Numbered from the stretch's first letter, positions 19,304 through 27,646 are shown. The stretch is 35,012 bases of DNA from Paracoccaceae bacterium (GCA_020832705.1 JAFIEE010000016.1:1-35012), one strand, 5' to 3'. Numbers and translations are program-made. Notes: generated by a model from the sequence alone, not told the origin.

Positions 19304-19614
19304 CCGATCTGACACGAAACCGCCGCACGATCATCGTCCCCGAGGGCATGATCGACGCCGTCAACCACGCCTTGGGCTTGTCGATTCAGGCTGCAGGCTG
19401 GTGCGATGGCGATGGTCACCTGTATGCCGCCGCATCGTATCTTTCCGACACCGATATCACCGAAGCGGACCTGCCGGGTCTTCCGGTCGCGGTATTCGAC
19501 CGGAAAACGCCGGTGGTGCGTCACCCCGGACAGGTGCATGTCGTCAACGGGCGCGATGGTGCAAGCACGCTGGATGCCCTGGGGCTTGCGGCCTCTGAGC
19601 CTGACCTGTCCTGA
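19300..19614 (+). CDS. Hypothetical small protein, third gene of the spike-like cassette
   Basis: A 104-residue protein I do not recognise. Its ATG overlaps the previous stop (ATGA), so it belongs to the same transcription unit. The sequence is soluble-looking and acidic, without membrane segments, Cys clusters or known motifs; notable stretches are RRTIIVPEGMIDAVNHALG near the start and GQVHVVNGRDGASTLDALG near the end. It could be a chaperone or minor component for the upstream spike-like protein, which is inference from position only. It stops 20 bases before the convergent glycosyltransferase stop. Confidence 0.65.
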   Translation: MTDLTRNRRTIIVPEGMIDAVNHALGLSIQAAGWCDGDGHLYAAASYLSDTDITEADLPGLPVAVFDRKTPVVRHPGQVHVVNGRDGASTLDALGLAASEPDLS

Positions 19615-19634
19615 ACCCGCGCCGTCATTGGTCA

Positions 19635-20762
19635 TCACAGGCCCATGGCGCCGATCATGACGGCGTTCACCTTGTGCACATCGTATTTTTCGGTCGCGCG
19701 CTGGCGCGACGCGGCCCCCATGTGGTGGATCAGGTCCGGCCTTGTCAGGAAACGCTCCATCGCTGCCGCCAGCGCATCGGCATCCCGCGGAGGGACCAGA
19801 AAGCCGTTCACCCCGTCCTCCACTGTCTCACGACAGCCCGGCGTATCCGTGGTGATCACCGGGCGCCCCATCGACATGGCTTCCAGCACAGTGCGCGGCG
19901 TGCCCTCGCGATATTTGCTTGGCAGCACAAAGACATGAGTATCGGCAAGCGCGGGGCGCACGTCACTCCGTGCCCCCTGCCAGACTACATGCCCGGCCTC
20001 CTGCCAGCCGCGCACCTCGGTCTCGCTTATCCCGTCGGGGTTGGGGTCAAGCGGACCGACAAGATGGAACTCGGCATCCGGCCATTTGCTGCGCAGCGAC
20101 GCCGCTGCCGCAACATACTCGCGGATTCCCTTGTCGCCCAGCAGACGTGCGATCAGCAGAAACCGCATTGGCGCATCTGGAAGCGGTGCGGGCGCGAATG
20201 TCGATGTATCCACCCCGGAGCCGTTGACAACTAGCACCGGCAGTTCGGGCGGCAGAATGCCCCAGCGGTCGAAATCAGTATGGTCATCCGGGTTCTGAAA
20301 GAACACCAAAGTTGCGCGGCGCAAAGCAAGGGTATAGAGGCGGCGCGCGATCCCCCGGACCAACGCGCGCTTGCCATGCGCTTCGCCAGTGAAGGCATAG
20401 CCAAGCCCGGTGATCAGTGCCACGCGCTGCGGCACCCCAGCCATCCAGGCCGCCAGCCCGCCCCAGATCACGGGTTTGATCGTGTAGCCGAGACAGACAT
20501 CAGGCCGCACCCGGCGCATCAGGCGATAGTGCGCCAGCATAGAGCGCAGATCACCAACCGGTGACAGCCCACTGCGCGCCATAGGGTAGGCGTGGCAGGC
20601 CACACCGCGCGCTTCAAGCCAGGCCCGTGTCTCGGTGTCCGTTTCCAGTTCGGGTGCCGCAGCAACGACTGTGTGACCGCGCGCGAGCATGGCTTCCAGC
20701 AGTGGTCCGCGAAAATTACGCAGCGAGGATGCGAGAGATGCGATGATCAGGATACGTGCCAT
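19635..20762 (-). CDS. GT4 glycosyltransferase (PglA-like)
   Basis: Probably adds a sugar to the undecaprenyl-linked intermediate in the cytoplasm. The 375-residue length and GT-B organisation fit family GT4. Motifs: N-terminal SLASSLRNFRGPLLEAM, a linker VNGSGVDTSTFAP, then RLLGDKGIREYV, and the donor-site EX7E motif in EGTPRTVLEAMSMGRPVITT. The fold and the SLRNFRGPLL opening resemble enzymes annotated as N,N'-diacetylbacillosaminyl-diphospho-undecaprenol alpha-1,3-GalNAc transferase (PglA), which would suit the pglC/D/E set, but sugar specificity cannot be read reliably. Last gene of the leftward polysaccharide run. Confidence 0.88.
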   Translation of the reverse strand: MARILIIASLASSLRNFRGPLLEAMLARGHTVVAAAPELETDTETRAWLEARGVACHAYPMARSGLSPVGDLRSMLAHYRLMRRVRPDVCLGYTIKPVIWGGLAAWMAGVPQRVALITGLGYAFTGEAHGKRALVRGIARRLYTLALRRATLVFFQNPDDHTDFDRWGILPPELPVLVVNGSGVDTSTFAPAPLPDAPMRFLLIARLLGDKGIREYVAAAASLRSKWPDAEFHLVGPLDPNPDGISETEVRGWQEAGHVVWQGARSDVRPALADTHVFVLPSKYREGTPRTVLEAMSMGRPVITTDTPGCRETVEDGVNGFLVPPRDADALAAAMERFLTRPDLIHHMGAASRQRATEKYDVHKVNAVMIGAMGL

Positions 20763-20783
20763 TGGTGGCTTTCGTTTGCTCGG

Positions 20784-21283
20784 TCAGAGGCGCAGATCTG
20801 CTTCTGACGGCGCGAGTATGCTCTTGAGGTCATAGAGCACATGCTCCCTGTTGCCGAAGGCGCGGATCGTATCGGCGGAAAGCGCCCGGAATTCGGAATG
20901 TGCGACCGCAATGATGATGCCGTCATACGCGCCTGCCGGAACCTCTGACAACAGCTTGAGACCGTATTCCGCCTCTGCCTCGCTGGCGTCGGCCCAAGGA
21001 TCGTGTCCGCGCTGATCGGTGTCGGGACGGTGATGATGAAGGTGTTGCAGCCCCTCAGGTCCTCCGGGTCACTGGTGAACCGCAAACCGTTGGCCGAGCG
21101 CAGGTCGGCGGCATCAACCTCGCGCGTGCTGTCGACACCGTCCTGCAGGGCGCTGATGCGATCCGCCTTGATGTCAAAGCCGATGACCGGCCGGGTTTTC
21201 CCGAACTCGACAGCAAGCGGCAAGCCCACATATCCAAGCCCGATCACCGCGATCCGGGCTGACTGCAGATCGTTATTAAACAA
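20784..21283 (-). pseudogene. Nucleotide-sugar dehydrogenase (TviB/WbpA type), internally deleted and frameshifted
   Basis: The first ~93 codons read as an intact N-terminus of a UDP-GlcNAc/UDP-GalNAc 6-dehydrogenase: ARIAVIGLGYVGLPLAVEF (NAD-binding GxGxxG), then CNTFIITVPTP. Near 21005 the frame breaks. In another frame the sequence resumes as the family's C-terminal domain, HDPWADASEAEAEYGLKLL through GIIIAVAHSEF to LYDLKSILAPSEADLRL, stopping at 20784-20786. The whole middle (roughly 250 residues, including the catalytic-Cys region) is missing, so the enzyme cannot work. The start is TTG at 21283 with AGGAG 7 nt upstream, still good, which suggests recent loss. An intact copy would have made a HexNAc-uronic acid donor. 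Confidence 0.85.
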
Positions 21284-21319
21284 TGAGTAACTCCTGTCTC
21301 AACGGACGCATCAAGCTGG

Positions 21320-22501
21320 TCATCGGCCCTTACGGGACGCCAGCGCTTCTTCGAACACCTGCAGGTAACGAGCACACCAGGCGTCGTTGGCAAAATGGGT
21401 CTCGGCATGGACCCTGGCGCTCTCCCCGACACGCGCCAGGGTTTCCGGCTCTTTGATCAGCCGACCGATCGTCTCGGTCCAGCGGGCTGGATCATCAATA
21501 GGCAGAACCCAGCCGGTTTTCCCATGATCGAGTACCTCCGGGATACCGCCACGATCGCTGCCAAGCACCGGCAGACCCAGCGCCATGGCTTCCTGAACCG
21601 CATTGGGCACGCCCTCGTCCTTGGATGGCATAACCAGAAGGTCACTGTCGAGCATGAGGGCATGGACGTCGTCGCGCCAGCCCAGAAAGCGCACCTGATC
21701 CGTCAGACCATACGCCGCCACCTTGTCTTGGAGCGCGCGCTCGTAGGAAGAGCTATACGTGCCTCCGACAAGGCGCAATTCGATCTGCTGGCGCATATGG
21801 TCCGGCAAATGGTGCAGTGCCTCGATCAGGAAGGCCTGATTCTTGCGATCACCTATCGTGCCAACCTGCAGGATGCGGAACCGATCTTGCGCTTTTCGGG
21901 GCTCTGTCAAAACGCGCGCCCGCGCGGCCAGAAGCGCGGCCATATCGATGCCCGGGGTCAATATCCGGAACTTTTCTTCATGGCGTTGTGCAAGCCTGCT
22001 ACCAAACAGGTTGCGGGCCGCATCATGCTGAAAAACGACGCAACGCGCGAGTGCCAGTCCCAACCGGTGCAAAAGACGCACTGCTCCACTTGAAGGAAGT
22101 TCGTAACCGACATCCCAGATCAGCGGACGGCGTGAAAGCACTGCGCCCGGTGCTGCGAACGCAATGCTTTTGCTGCTGCGCATCCAGACAACATCACCTC
22201 GCGCGCTGCGCACCACCCGACAAAACCGCAAATTATGTTCCACAAGCGCGCTTGCGATCCGCAACCGGAAGATCAGACCACCGCCAAATAGCGCCTTCTC
22301 GCGCATTGCCAGAACGCCAGTCAGGGACAGGGGGGCAGTCTCGATTCCGGCCTTATTTGCTGCCTGCATCAGGGCAGTATCCGGTTCTGTCACCAGGATC
22401 GGCACTGCGCCCAGTTCACGTATCCCAGAGGCGAGTATCAACAGCCTTCGGGGGGCGCCAGTCAATGCGCCAGCCCCTGGCAGATAGAGCAGGATCCTCA
22501 C
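21320..22501 (-). CDS. GT4 glycosyltransferase
   Basis: A GT-B fold glycosyltransferase, probably adding one sugar of the repeat unit. It opens with RILLYLPGAGALTGAPRRLL, has TPGIDMAAL at the domain linker, LQVGTIGDRKNQAFLIEAL and FLGWRDDVHALM in the C-terminal domain, and the EX7E motif in SKDEGVPNAVQEAMALGLPV. I prefer the GTG at 22501 (393 residues), where the first beta strand begins and GGGA lies 7 nt upstream; a longer frame from 22549 adds 16 residues with no family character. It lies 36 nt before the TTG of the dehydrogenase pseudogene and 80 nt after the sulfotransferase. Acceptor and donor unknown. Confidence 0.85.
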   Translation of the reverse strand: MRILLYLPGAGALTGAPRRLLILASGIRELGAVPILVTEPDTALMQAANKAGIETAPLSLTGVLAMREKALFGGGLIFRLRIASALVEHNLRFCRVVRSARGDVVWMRSSKSIAFAAPGAVLSRRPLIWDVGYELPSSGAVRLLHRLGLALARCVVFQHDAARNLFGSRLAQRHEEKFRILTPGIDMAALLAARARVLTEPRKAQDRFRILQVGTIGDRKNQAFLIEALHHLPDHMRQQIELRLVGGTYSSSYERALQDKVAAYGLTDQVRFLGWRDDVHALMLDSDLLVMPSKDEGVPNAVQEAMALGLPVLGSDRGGIPEVLDHGKTGWVLPIDDPARWTETIGRLIKEPETLARVGESARVHAETHFANDAWCARYLQVFEEALASRKGR

Positions 22502-22580
22502 CTTGCTTTCCCGACCCCGACAGTTTGCAAGTTGTCCTGGCTCCGGCACCAGTACAAGTGCAGACGCTGACTTACGGCAA

Positions 22581-23468
22581 TCATGATATGCTTTCCCGAT
22601 CTGTCAGGCTGCCCAATGATTCTTGTAGAATTTTTTGATCCGCAGCGAAATACGCCGCGATATCTGCCCGCAGAGTAGGATCCAGCGGCGCTTTGTCGAC
22701 CTTCCGATCGTTCAACTTGCGCAACACCCGACCTATCCCGCTGCCACGTCGCAAACCAAGAAACAGCCGCAGCCTTGCTCCTTTCCGGTGAAGTCGTTGC
22801 AGAAGCTTGCTGCGATGGCCGCGCGCGGGGTTCTCGTTTGGAAAATCCTGCCTTTTGTCATCCGCAGCCCCCAGAAAGGCCAGTACGCGACGGTAGTGCA
22901 GGGCGGGCTGGGCGCTCAGCCCCTCCAGCGGGATATGAAGCAGCCGTTCGGCGGGCACGTGGCGCAACAGCCGGGTCACCTGTGCCCCCAATAGACACGC
23001 AGCGCCATACTGAAGGAACGCGGGTTCCGTGCAGTCAGGCGGAATATGCCGCCCGGCGCGGCGTTCTGCCTGCAGCGCCCAGGCACGCGCGAAATCGGGC
23101 TCGTCCTCGTGGAGCACGCGCAGATTATGGTGATGCAGGGACCGCGCCATGTCTACCGGGTTGCGGGTCATGATGATGAAACGTGCCTCGGGCATGATCG
23201 TCAAGATGCTGGGCACTGCATCATGCGAGAAGAGATACCAGGTTGAAGCCTCGCCTACAGCCAGATGTTCTGGCCCGGCCCCTTCAAACAGCCGCCAGTA
23301 GGCGGCCTCGGTGGTGATATTGCGATTGGCCAGATCAGTGCTGAAAAAATGTGGCTCTTTCATCGGCGAAAGAAACACTTGCGGATGTGCCTCAAGCCAG
23401 CGGGCAAGTGATGTCGTCCCGCATTTCGGGGCACCGAGGATGAAGAAATTCGGTCGCACGCGCTTCAC
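22581..23468 (-). CDS. PAPS-dependent sulfotransferase (first of two paralogues)
   Basis: Transfers sulfate from PAPS to a hydroxyl, here most likely on the exopolysaccharide or its lipid-linked repeat. The 295-residue protein has the 5'-phosphosulfate loop ILGAPKCGTTSLARW (10-24) with Lys15, and the 3'-phosphate motif MTRNPVDMARSLHHHN (about 100-115). KEPHFFSTDL and EASTWYLFSHDAVPSIL are shared with the paralogue at 27647-28480, so one probably arose by duplication. Start is GTG at 23468, overlapping the stop of a tiny upstream ORF (GTGA). The C-terminal third is Arg-rich and diverges most, so the two enzymes may act on different positions. Confidence 0.9.
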   Translation of the reverse strand: MKRVRPNFFILGAPKCGTTSLARWLEAHPQVFLSPMKEPHFFSTDLANRNITTEAAYWRLFEGAGPEHLAVGEASTWYLFSHDAVPSILTIMPEARFIIMTRNPVDMARSLHHHNLRVLHEDEPDFARAWALQAERRAGRHIPPDCTEPAFLQYGAACLLGAQVTRLLRHVPAERLLHIPLEGLSAQPALHYRRVLAFLGAADDKRQDFPNENPARGHRSKLLQRLHRKGARLRLFLGLRRGSGIGRVLRKLNDRKVDKAPLDPTLRADIAAYFAADQKILQESLGSLTDRESIS

Positions 23469-23623
23469 GTCAAAGCCAATCGCTTTTGTATTGGGTTGCG
23501 CAAGGGCCGGAGCCAGAACCGCAACCGAAGCACGCTGATGACCGGATCAGGCCAAAGCGCTGCCTGATGTCGGCGCAAACCGGGACATCTGTCGGGAATG
23601 GGCAGGTACTGCAGAAACCTCAT
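23465..23623 (-). CDS. Possible 52-residue small protein or gene remnant
   Basis: A 52-codon frame starting at ATG 23623, with AAGGA 7 nt upstream, ending in a stop that overlaps the sulfotransferase GTG. The product begins MRFLQYLPIPDRCPGL and is rich in Arg, Leu and Pro; I recognise no domain. It may serve only to couple translation into the sulfotransferase, which lacks a strong ribosome site of its own, or be what is left of a decayed gene. Support is the ribosome site and tight overlaps on both sides. Confidence 0.35.
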   Translation of the reverse strand: MRFLQYLPIPDRCPGLRRHQAALWPDPVISVLRLRFWLRPLRNPIQKRLALT

Positions 23624-23733
23624 CTTCCGATCCTTAAACCAATGGATAACAGGCTACCCTGAATGCCGCATCCTCGCAACTTTCGGCGCGGTAGAAGCTG
23701 TGTGTGGCGTCGGCTGCCGGACAAACCTGTCAT
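23620..23733 (-). CDS. Possible 37-residue small ORF downstream of the polymerase gene
   Basis: A 37-codon frame whose ATG overlaps the polymerase stop (ATGA) and whose stop overlaps the next small ORF's ATG (ATGA). AAGG lies 4 nt before its start. The product (MTGLSGSRRHTQLL...) is basic and has no known motif. The chain of overlaps is the only support; chance or gene decay is as likely. Confidence 0.2.
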   Translation of the reverse strand: MTGLSGSRRHTQLLPRRKLRGCGIQGSLLSIGLRIGR

Positions 23734-25109
23734 GTTACCTTCGCGCCGCTTTTGCCAAGCGCGTCTGTGTCTGTAGCATTGCGGCGCAAGGACCATCTGG
23801 AACAAATGTAGATGATAATCGCGCAAAACACCAGGAAATACATAGAATTAATTGATGCTACCGGATCAAAATAAACAAGCGAGCGCGCAAACCAGAGCAT
23901 GAAATACAACTTGAGTACGAAACGAATACGCGGCCATGTGATGCGATCAAGATATCGGAAGGTAAGCCTTGTAAAAAAACCAACCAGGAACGCAAAAAGC
24001 ACAGGGCCGAATATGTAGTTGGTATAGATCCCGTATCCCATCATATCCACCGGGATACCTCCTAATCCGCCCGGATTCGCGACAGCAGTATGTAGCACTG
24101 TTATGCGGTCGAATCCTAGATCAAGAAACCGCGTCGGAATAATCGAAAGGATACCGTAGATAATGTCAACCCCATAGCGCAGTTCAATCAAACCCTTCTC
24201 CACGGTATTCATGGCGGTGGCAAGCCCAATACTGGGGAACGAGAGTTCGACAATAAAAAATTCAAGTGGTGACGATTGATCCACACTTCTTGGCACTATT
24301 AGTTCAGCATCGGTAAAAAAACCATAGATGAAAAACAGAATCTGATAGCCATAGAGCAGCAAGAGACTCGCTACCAGGAGTATTACTACAGCGCGCGCAA
24401 CAGATAGATAACCAGCTGACGTCATGATGATCAGAATGAGCGCTGCATGTTGTGTTAGTTGTAGTCGACCACCCTGGAAGAACAGCATCAGAAAACTCAG
24501 ACATAGCGCCAGGAGAAATCCGATCCCAACCGGTAAGGTACGTCGACGCTCCAGCCAGAGCGCGATAAATAACAGCACTGCAACCTTGGTAAAATCACCG
24601 AACGGGCGCATGAACGAAAAGGGGTTAGAAATCTCGAAGCGGCCGGTCCGAAACTCTCGTGCCACCTCCAACGCTCTGAAAATGCCTCCAAAGGCGTTGA
24701 AGTACAAGAAGAACCCAAAGGTGCCGAGTGCAAGTATCACCCAAGAAACCAGCACCGCAGTTTGACGTTCGGGCTGATCGCGCAACAGCCCGCGCGAGGG
24801 CCGCAAGGTAATAAGTGGCAATCTGCCACCCAGTGCCCAACCCAATGGAAAGGTCATGGCCGCAATCCAGATCAGGATAAGTGCGATTACGTAGTGTTCT
24901 GTGGTCAGAAGTGGAAGCTGAGACCGCAAAGAAGTCACAGGGAACGAATCGACACCAAAAACCATAAAAAGTAACGGGATGAGAATATGAAACATTGCAA
25001 GGTAGGAAAAGAAATAGATTGGATAATGAAGAATGCCGTTGCGCAAGCTCAATGACAGGATGATAGCAGACAGGATCGCGAAGCTAATAAGGTATAGCAG
25101 AACCAGCAT
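23730..25109 (-). CDS. Wzy-like oligosaccharide repeat-unit polymerase
   Basis: A 459-residue polytopic membrane protein with roughly a dozen hydrophobic segments from residue 1 to the end, including a leading pair (MLVLLYLISFAILSAIILSL and the following YPIYFFSYLAMFHILIPLL stretch). Long periplasmic-type loops lie near residues 260-360. This topology, and its place between a flippase and glycosyltransferases, fits an O-antigen/EPS polymerase, a family with little sequence conservation. The gene is visibly AT-richer than all its neighbours and uses more A/T-ending codons, a common mark of horizontally acquired wzy genes. Its ATG directly abuts the preceding glycosyltransferase stop (TGAATG). 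Confidence 0.75.
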   Translation of the reverse strand: MLVLLYLISFAILSAIILSLSLRNGILHYPIYFFSYLAMFHILIPLLFMVFGVDSFPVTSLRSQLPLLTTEHYVIALILIWIAAMTFPLGWALGGRLPLITLRPSRGLLRDQPERQTAVLVSWVILALGTFGFFLYFNAFGGIFRALEVAREFRTGRFEISNPFSFMRPFGDFTKVAVLLFIALWLERRRTLPVGIGFLLALCLSFLMLFFQGGRLQLTQHAALILIIMTSAGYLSVARAVVILLVASLLLLYGYQILFFIYGFFTDAELIVPRSVDQSSPLEFFIVELSFPSIGLATAMNTVEKGLIELRYGVDIIYGILSIIPTRFLDLGFDRITVLHTAVANPGGLGGIPVDMMGYGIYTNYIFGPVLFAFLVGFFTRLTFRYLDRITWPRIRFVLKLYFMLWFARSLVYFDPVASINSMYFLVFCAIIIYICSRWSLRRNATDTDALGKSGAKVT

Positions 25110-26204
25110 TCAGCGAGACTCGTCCAGACTTTCGAAGAGATCACATATCCGGGCTTGGGCGCGATGCAACGAGAAATGCTCGGCTCTCTCGCGTAGGCGC
25201 GAAGGATCGAAGTCCCGATCGAGGGCGGTTGCGAGCTTATCTGCCAGATCCTCAGCATCTCCGACCCGGGCGAGCAACCCGATCTCGGGGCTGTCGATCA
25301 CCTCGGCCGGGCCGGTGGGGCAGTCGGTGGCCACCAGCGGGCAGCCATGTGCCAAGGCTTCTATCAGGACGTTAGGGAAGCCTTCGTGGCGCGAGGACAG
25401 CACCACCAGACGTGCCCTGCGATAAAGCGGAGCGACATCCGCGACATGGCCCAGAAACGTCACGTCGTCGGCGATGCCGAGGTTGTGGGCAAGCTCTTCG
25501 AGGCGCGCGCGTTCGCCCCCCCCACCAGCCAGCACCAGCCGGCAATCGTGCTTGCGGCGCAGGATCGCGAAGGCCCGAAGCAGCGTTTCATGGTCTTTCT
25601 GTGGTGCCAGACGGGCGACGCAGAGCAGCATCGGTGGATCGTCCGGGCTGCGCACGCTCGGCGTGTCGGGCAGCGTGACGCCGTTGGGGATGTGATGGAT
25701 ATGCGCGCGCGGTACGCTCCAGACCTGCGCAAGCTCGTCGACCATGTCTCGGGTCAGGGCGATTACCCGGTGGGCGCGCCGCAAGGCGCGCCGGAAGCTC
25801 CAGCGCTTCAGCATCCGCTTGGGCGGGGAATAGATCGCCTGCATCCCGATGGGCGAGTTTGATACCCGTAGCATCACCTTGCCAGTAAAGCCTGCGACAA
25901 TTGCGGCCAGCGTGAACGGGGCCATGTTCGATGGCCCGATCACCAGTGCGCGCGCGGGCCTGATAGCGCGAAGGGCGCGGATCAAGCCCGGCAGCGCCAG
26001 AAGGTTGCGCCGTGCACCCAGCAGTCGGAGCGACACGCGCGTGTCCAGAGCCTGCTCCAGTCCCTCGTCCTTTGTGGTGCCGCATACCAGCGCCACCTTG
26101 AGCCCGGCGTCGGCCAGGGCATTGGCGTAGATGACGGCGTTGCGCCCGGCGCCGCCGGACAGCGACAGCAGGTAGATCAGAAGCGTGCCTTGCTGCCCTG
26201 ACAT
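25110..26204 (-). CDS. GT4 glycosyltransferase
   Basis: A GT-B glycosyltransferase acting on the lipid-linked repeat in the cytoplasm. Motifs: LLSLSGGAGRNAVIYANAL at the acceptor-side Gly loop, HHIPNGVTLPDTPS at the linker, VARLAPQKDHETLLRAFA, and EX7E in SSRHEGFPNVLIEALAHG followed by TDCPTGPAEVI. I use ATG 26204, one base after the flippase stop (363 residues ahead of the TGA). A GTG at 26237 with AGGG 6 nt upstream is a real alternative that would overlap the flippase and add 11 residues. Immediately followed by the polymerase gene with no gap. Confidence 0.85.
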   Translation of the reverse strand: MSGQQGTLLIYLLSLSGGAGRNAVIYANALADAGLKVALVCGTTKDEGLEQALDTRVSLRLLGARRNLLALPGLIRALRAIRPARALVIGPSNMAPFTLAAIVAGFTGKVMLRVSNSPIGMQAIYSPPKRMLKRWSFRRALRRAHRVIALTRDMVDELAQVWSVPRAHIHHIPNGVTLPDTPSVRSPDDPPMLLCVARLAPQKDHETLLRAFAILRRKHDCRLVLAGGGGERARLEELAHNLGIADDVTFLGHVADVAPLYRRARLVVLSSRHEGFPNVLIEALAHGCPLVATDCPTGPAEVIDSPEIGLLARVGDAEDLADKLATALDRDFDPSRLRERAEHFSLHRAQARICDLFESLDESR

Positions 26205-26205
26205 T

Positions 26206-27489
26206 CTATCGGACCCGATTTGAGAGTCGAAGTTCACGAAGCACCCTAGCGTAGCAGATGAGGTAATGAAGCCCCATGACCAGACTGAAAAGCAAAACGA
26301 ACCGACCTGCGGTCAGTTCTAGCACCACCGTGCCGCCGAAAACGCCGACCACAAGAGCGAGGCGTATCAGGTTGAGTTGGAAGTAGACCTGCTCGCGCCC
26401 CAGAACACTGAGAACATTCATCACAGGCGCGGCAGCGAACTGGAAGGCAAGAAAGATCGACAGGGTGGCGGCGAAATGTCCCGCCTCGGCCCAGGCGGGA
26501 CCAAAGACGAGTGGAAACAGCGGAGGCGCTGCTAGTACCAGCATGAGCGCAATCCCTGCCCCGATGACTGCCAGCAGCGCCGTCACGCGCAACACGGCAC
26601 CGCGCAATGCCGCTGGGTCGCCGCGACCCAGATGCGCCGCTTCGCCAAAGAAGGCCTGCCCCATGGTGCGTCCGATCAGATTCATGGGCATCGAGAGCGC
26701 CATCATTGCCAGACCGAAAAGCCCGGCAGTGGTCGCGCCATAGATGGCTGCAATAAACAGCACCGGCGCCTGGGACGAGGCCAGCAGGATAAGTTGCGAC
26801 GGCATGCGGTAAACTGGGAAGCCGCGATGGCGCCGCGCTGTGACACGCATCCGTGACACACTCACGTGGCGGCGCAGACGCCCGAGTTCGTTCCAGAACC
26901 TGGCCAGAAGCCACACAATCGCGCCCCCCTGGGCGATCATATGTCCGAAGACCAGCCCGAAGGGCGGTGCCATCACAAAGGCAAGTCCGATCTTGGCGCC
27001 ATTGCCGGCAAGGCTCTGGCCGACTTCGGCGCCGGCCATGATACGATAGGCCCGCCGCCGCGTTGCCCAGAGCTGGAGACTGAGTGCCGAGGACAGAATT
27101 GCGGTGCCCAGTGGCAAGAGCCACCATACCGGCGCCAGAACCTCCACTGACAAGATCCGCAGCAGGGGATCGCCGCCGGCCAGCAGGCCAAGCCATAACA
27201 GCCCTGAAAGCCCCAGGATCAGGGCAAGACAGACCGCCAGAAGATTGGCCGCGGCCACGTCGGTGCGTGGAACCGGTAGCGCACGGTGGTACTGCAAGGT
27301 AAGTGTCGGCACCAGCAGCATCAGAAGTGACGCAAAAACCGCCAGCGCCCCCATGTCTCCCGGTGTATACAGCCGGGTGATCACTGGCAGGCTGACCAAC
27401 CCGATCAGCTTTGACGCGCCCGAGCCTCCGGCGAGCACGGCCATGCCTTTCAGCACACGGCTGGTGAAGGCACGAGAACGGTTGCTCAC
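26206..27489 (-). CDS. Wzx-type polysaccharide flippase (MOP superfamily)
   Basis: Integral membrane protein that would flip the undecaprenyl-linked repeat to the periplasm. About twelve hydrophobic segments span the 427 residues. The N-terminus has the family's amphipathic opening and first helix (VLKGMAVLAGGSGASKLIGLVSLPVITRLYTPGDMG), where the RLYTPxDxG motif is typical of Wzx/RfbX proteins. I chose the GTG at 27489 because GAGG lies 8 nt upstream and it places residue 1 just before the conserved region. A GTG at 27525 with GGAG upstream would add 12 residues. Followed one base later by a glycosyltransferase. Confidence 0.88.
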   Translation of the reverse strand: MSNRSRAFTSRVLKGMAVLAGGSGASKLIGLVSLPVITRLYTPGDMGALAVFASLLMLLVPTLTLQYHRALPVPRTDVAAANLLAVCLALILGLSGLLWLGLLAGGDPLLRILSVEVLAPVWWLLPLGTAILSSALSLQLWATRRRAYRIMAGAEVGQSLAGNGAKIGLAFVMAPPFGLVFGHMIAQGGAIVWLLARFWNELGRLRRHVSVSRMRVTARRHRGFPVYRMPSQLILLASSQAPVLFIAAIYGATTAGLFGLAMMALSMPMNLIGRTMGQAFFGEAAHLGRGDPAALRGAVLRVTALLAVIGAGIALMLVLAAPPLFPLVFGPAWAEAGHFAATLSIFLAFQFAAAPVMNVLSVLGREQVYFQLNLIRLALVVGVFGGTVVLELTAGRFVLLFSLVMGLHYLICYARVLRELRLSNRVR

Positions 27490-27646
27490 ACTTTCCACCT
27501 CAAGCCGGGATCCCGAGTGACTCACGCAGGGTTCTCCATTTGCATCTTGAAATTGTGTGCGCTTGATTGGCGAATGGGAGCCATTGCGGGTGAACGGGGC
27601 GAGAGAAAGCACGACGCATTCCCGTGGGCGAAGCGGCGGATCAAAT

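Noticed and set aside
18294-19614. Intact prophage or full GTA cluster
   Set aside because: No terminase, portal, capsid, tail, integrase or lysis genes are present on either side; flanking genes are polysaccharide enzymes.
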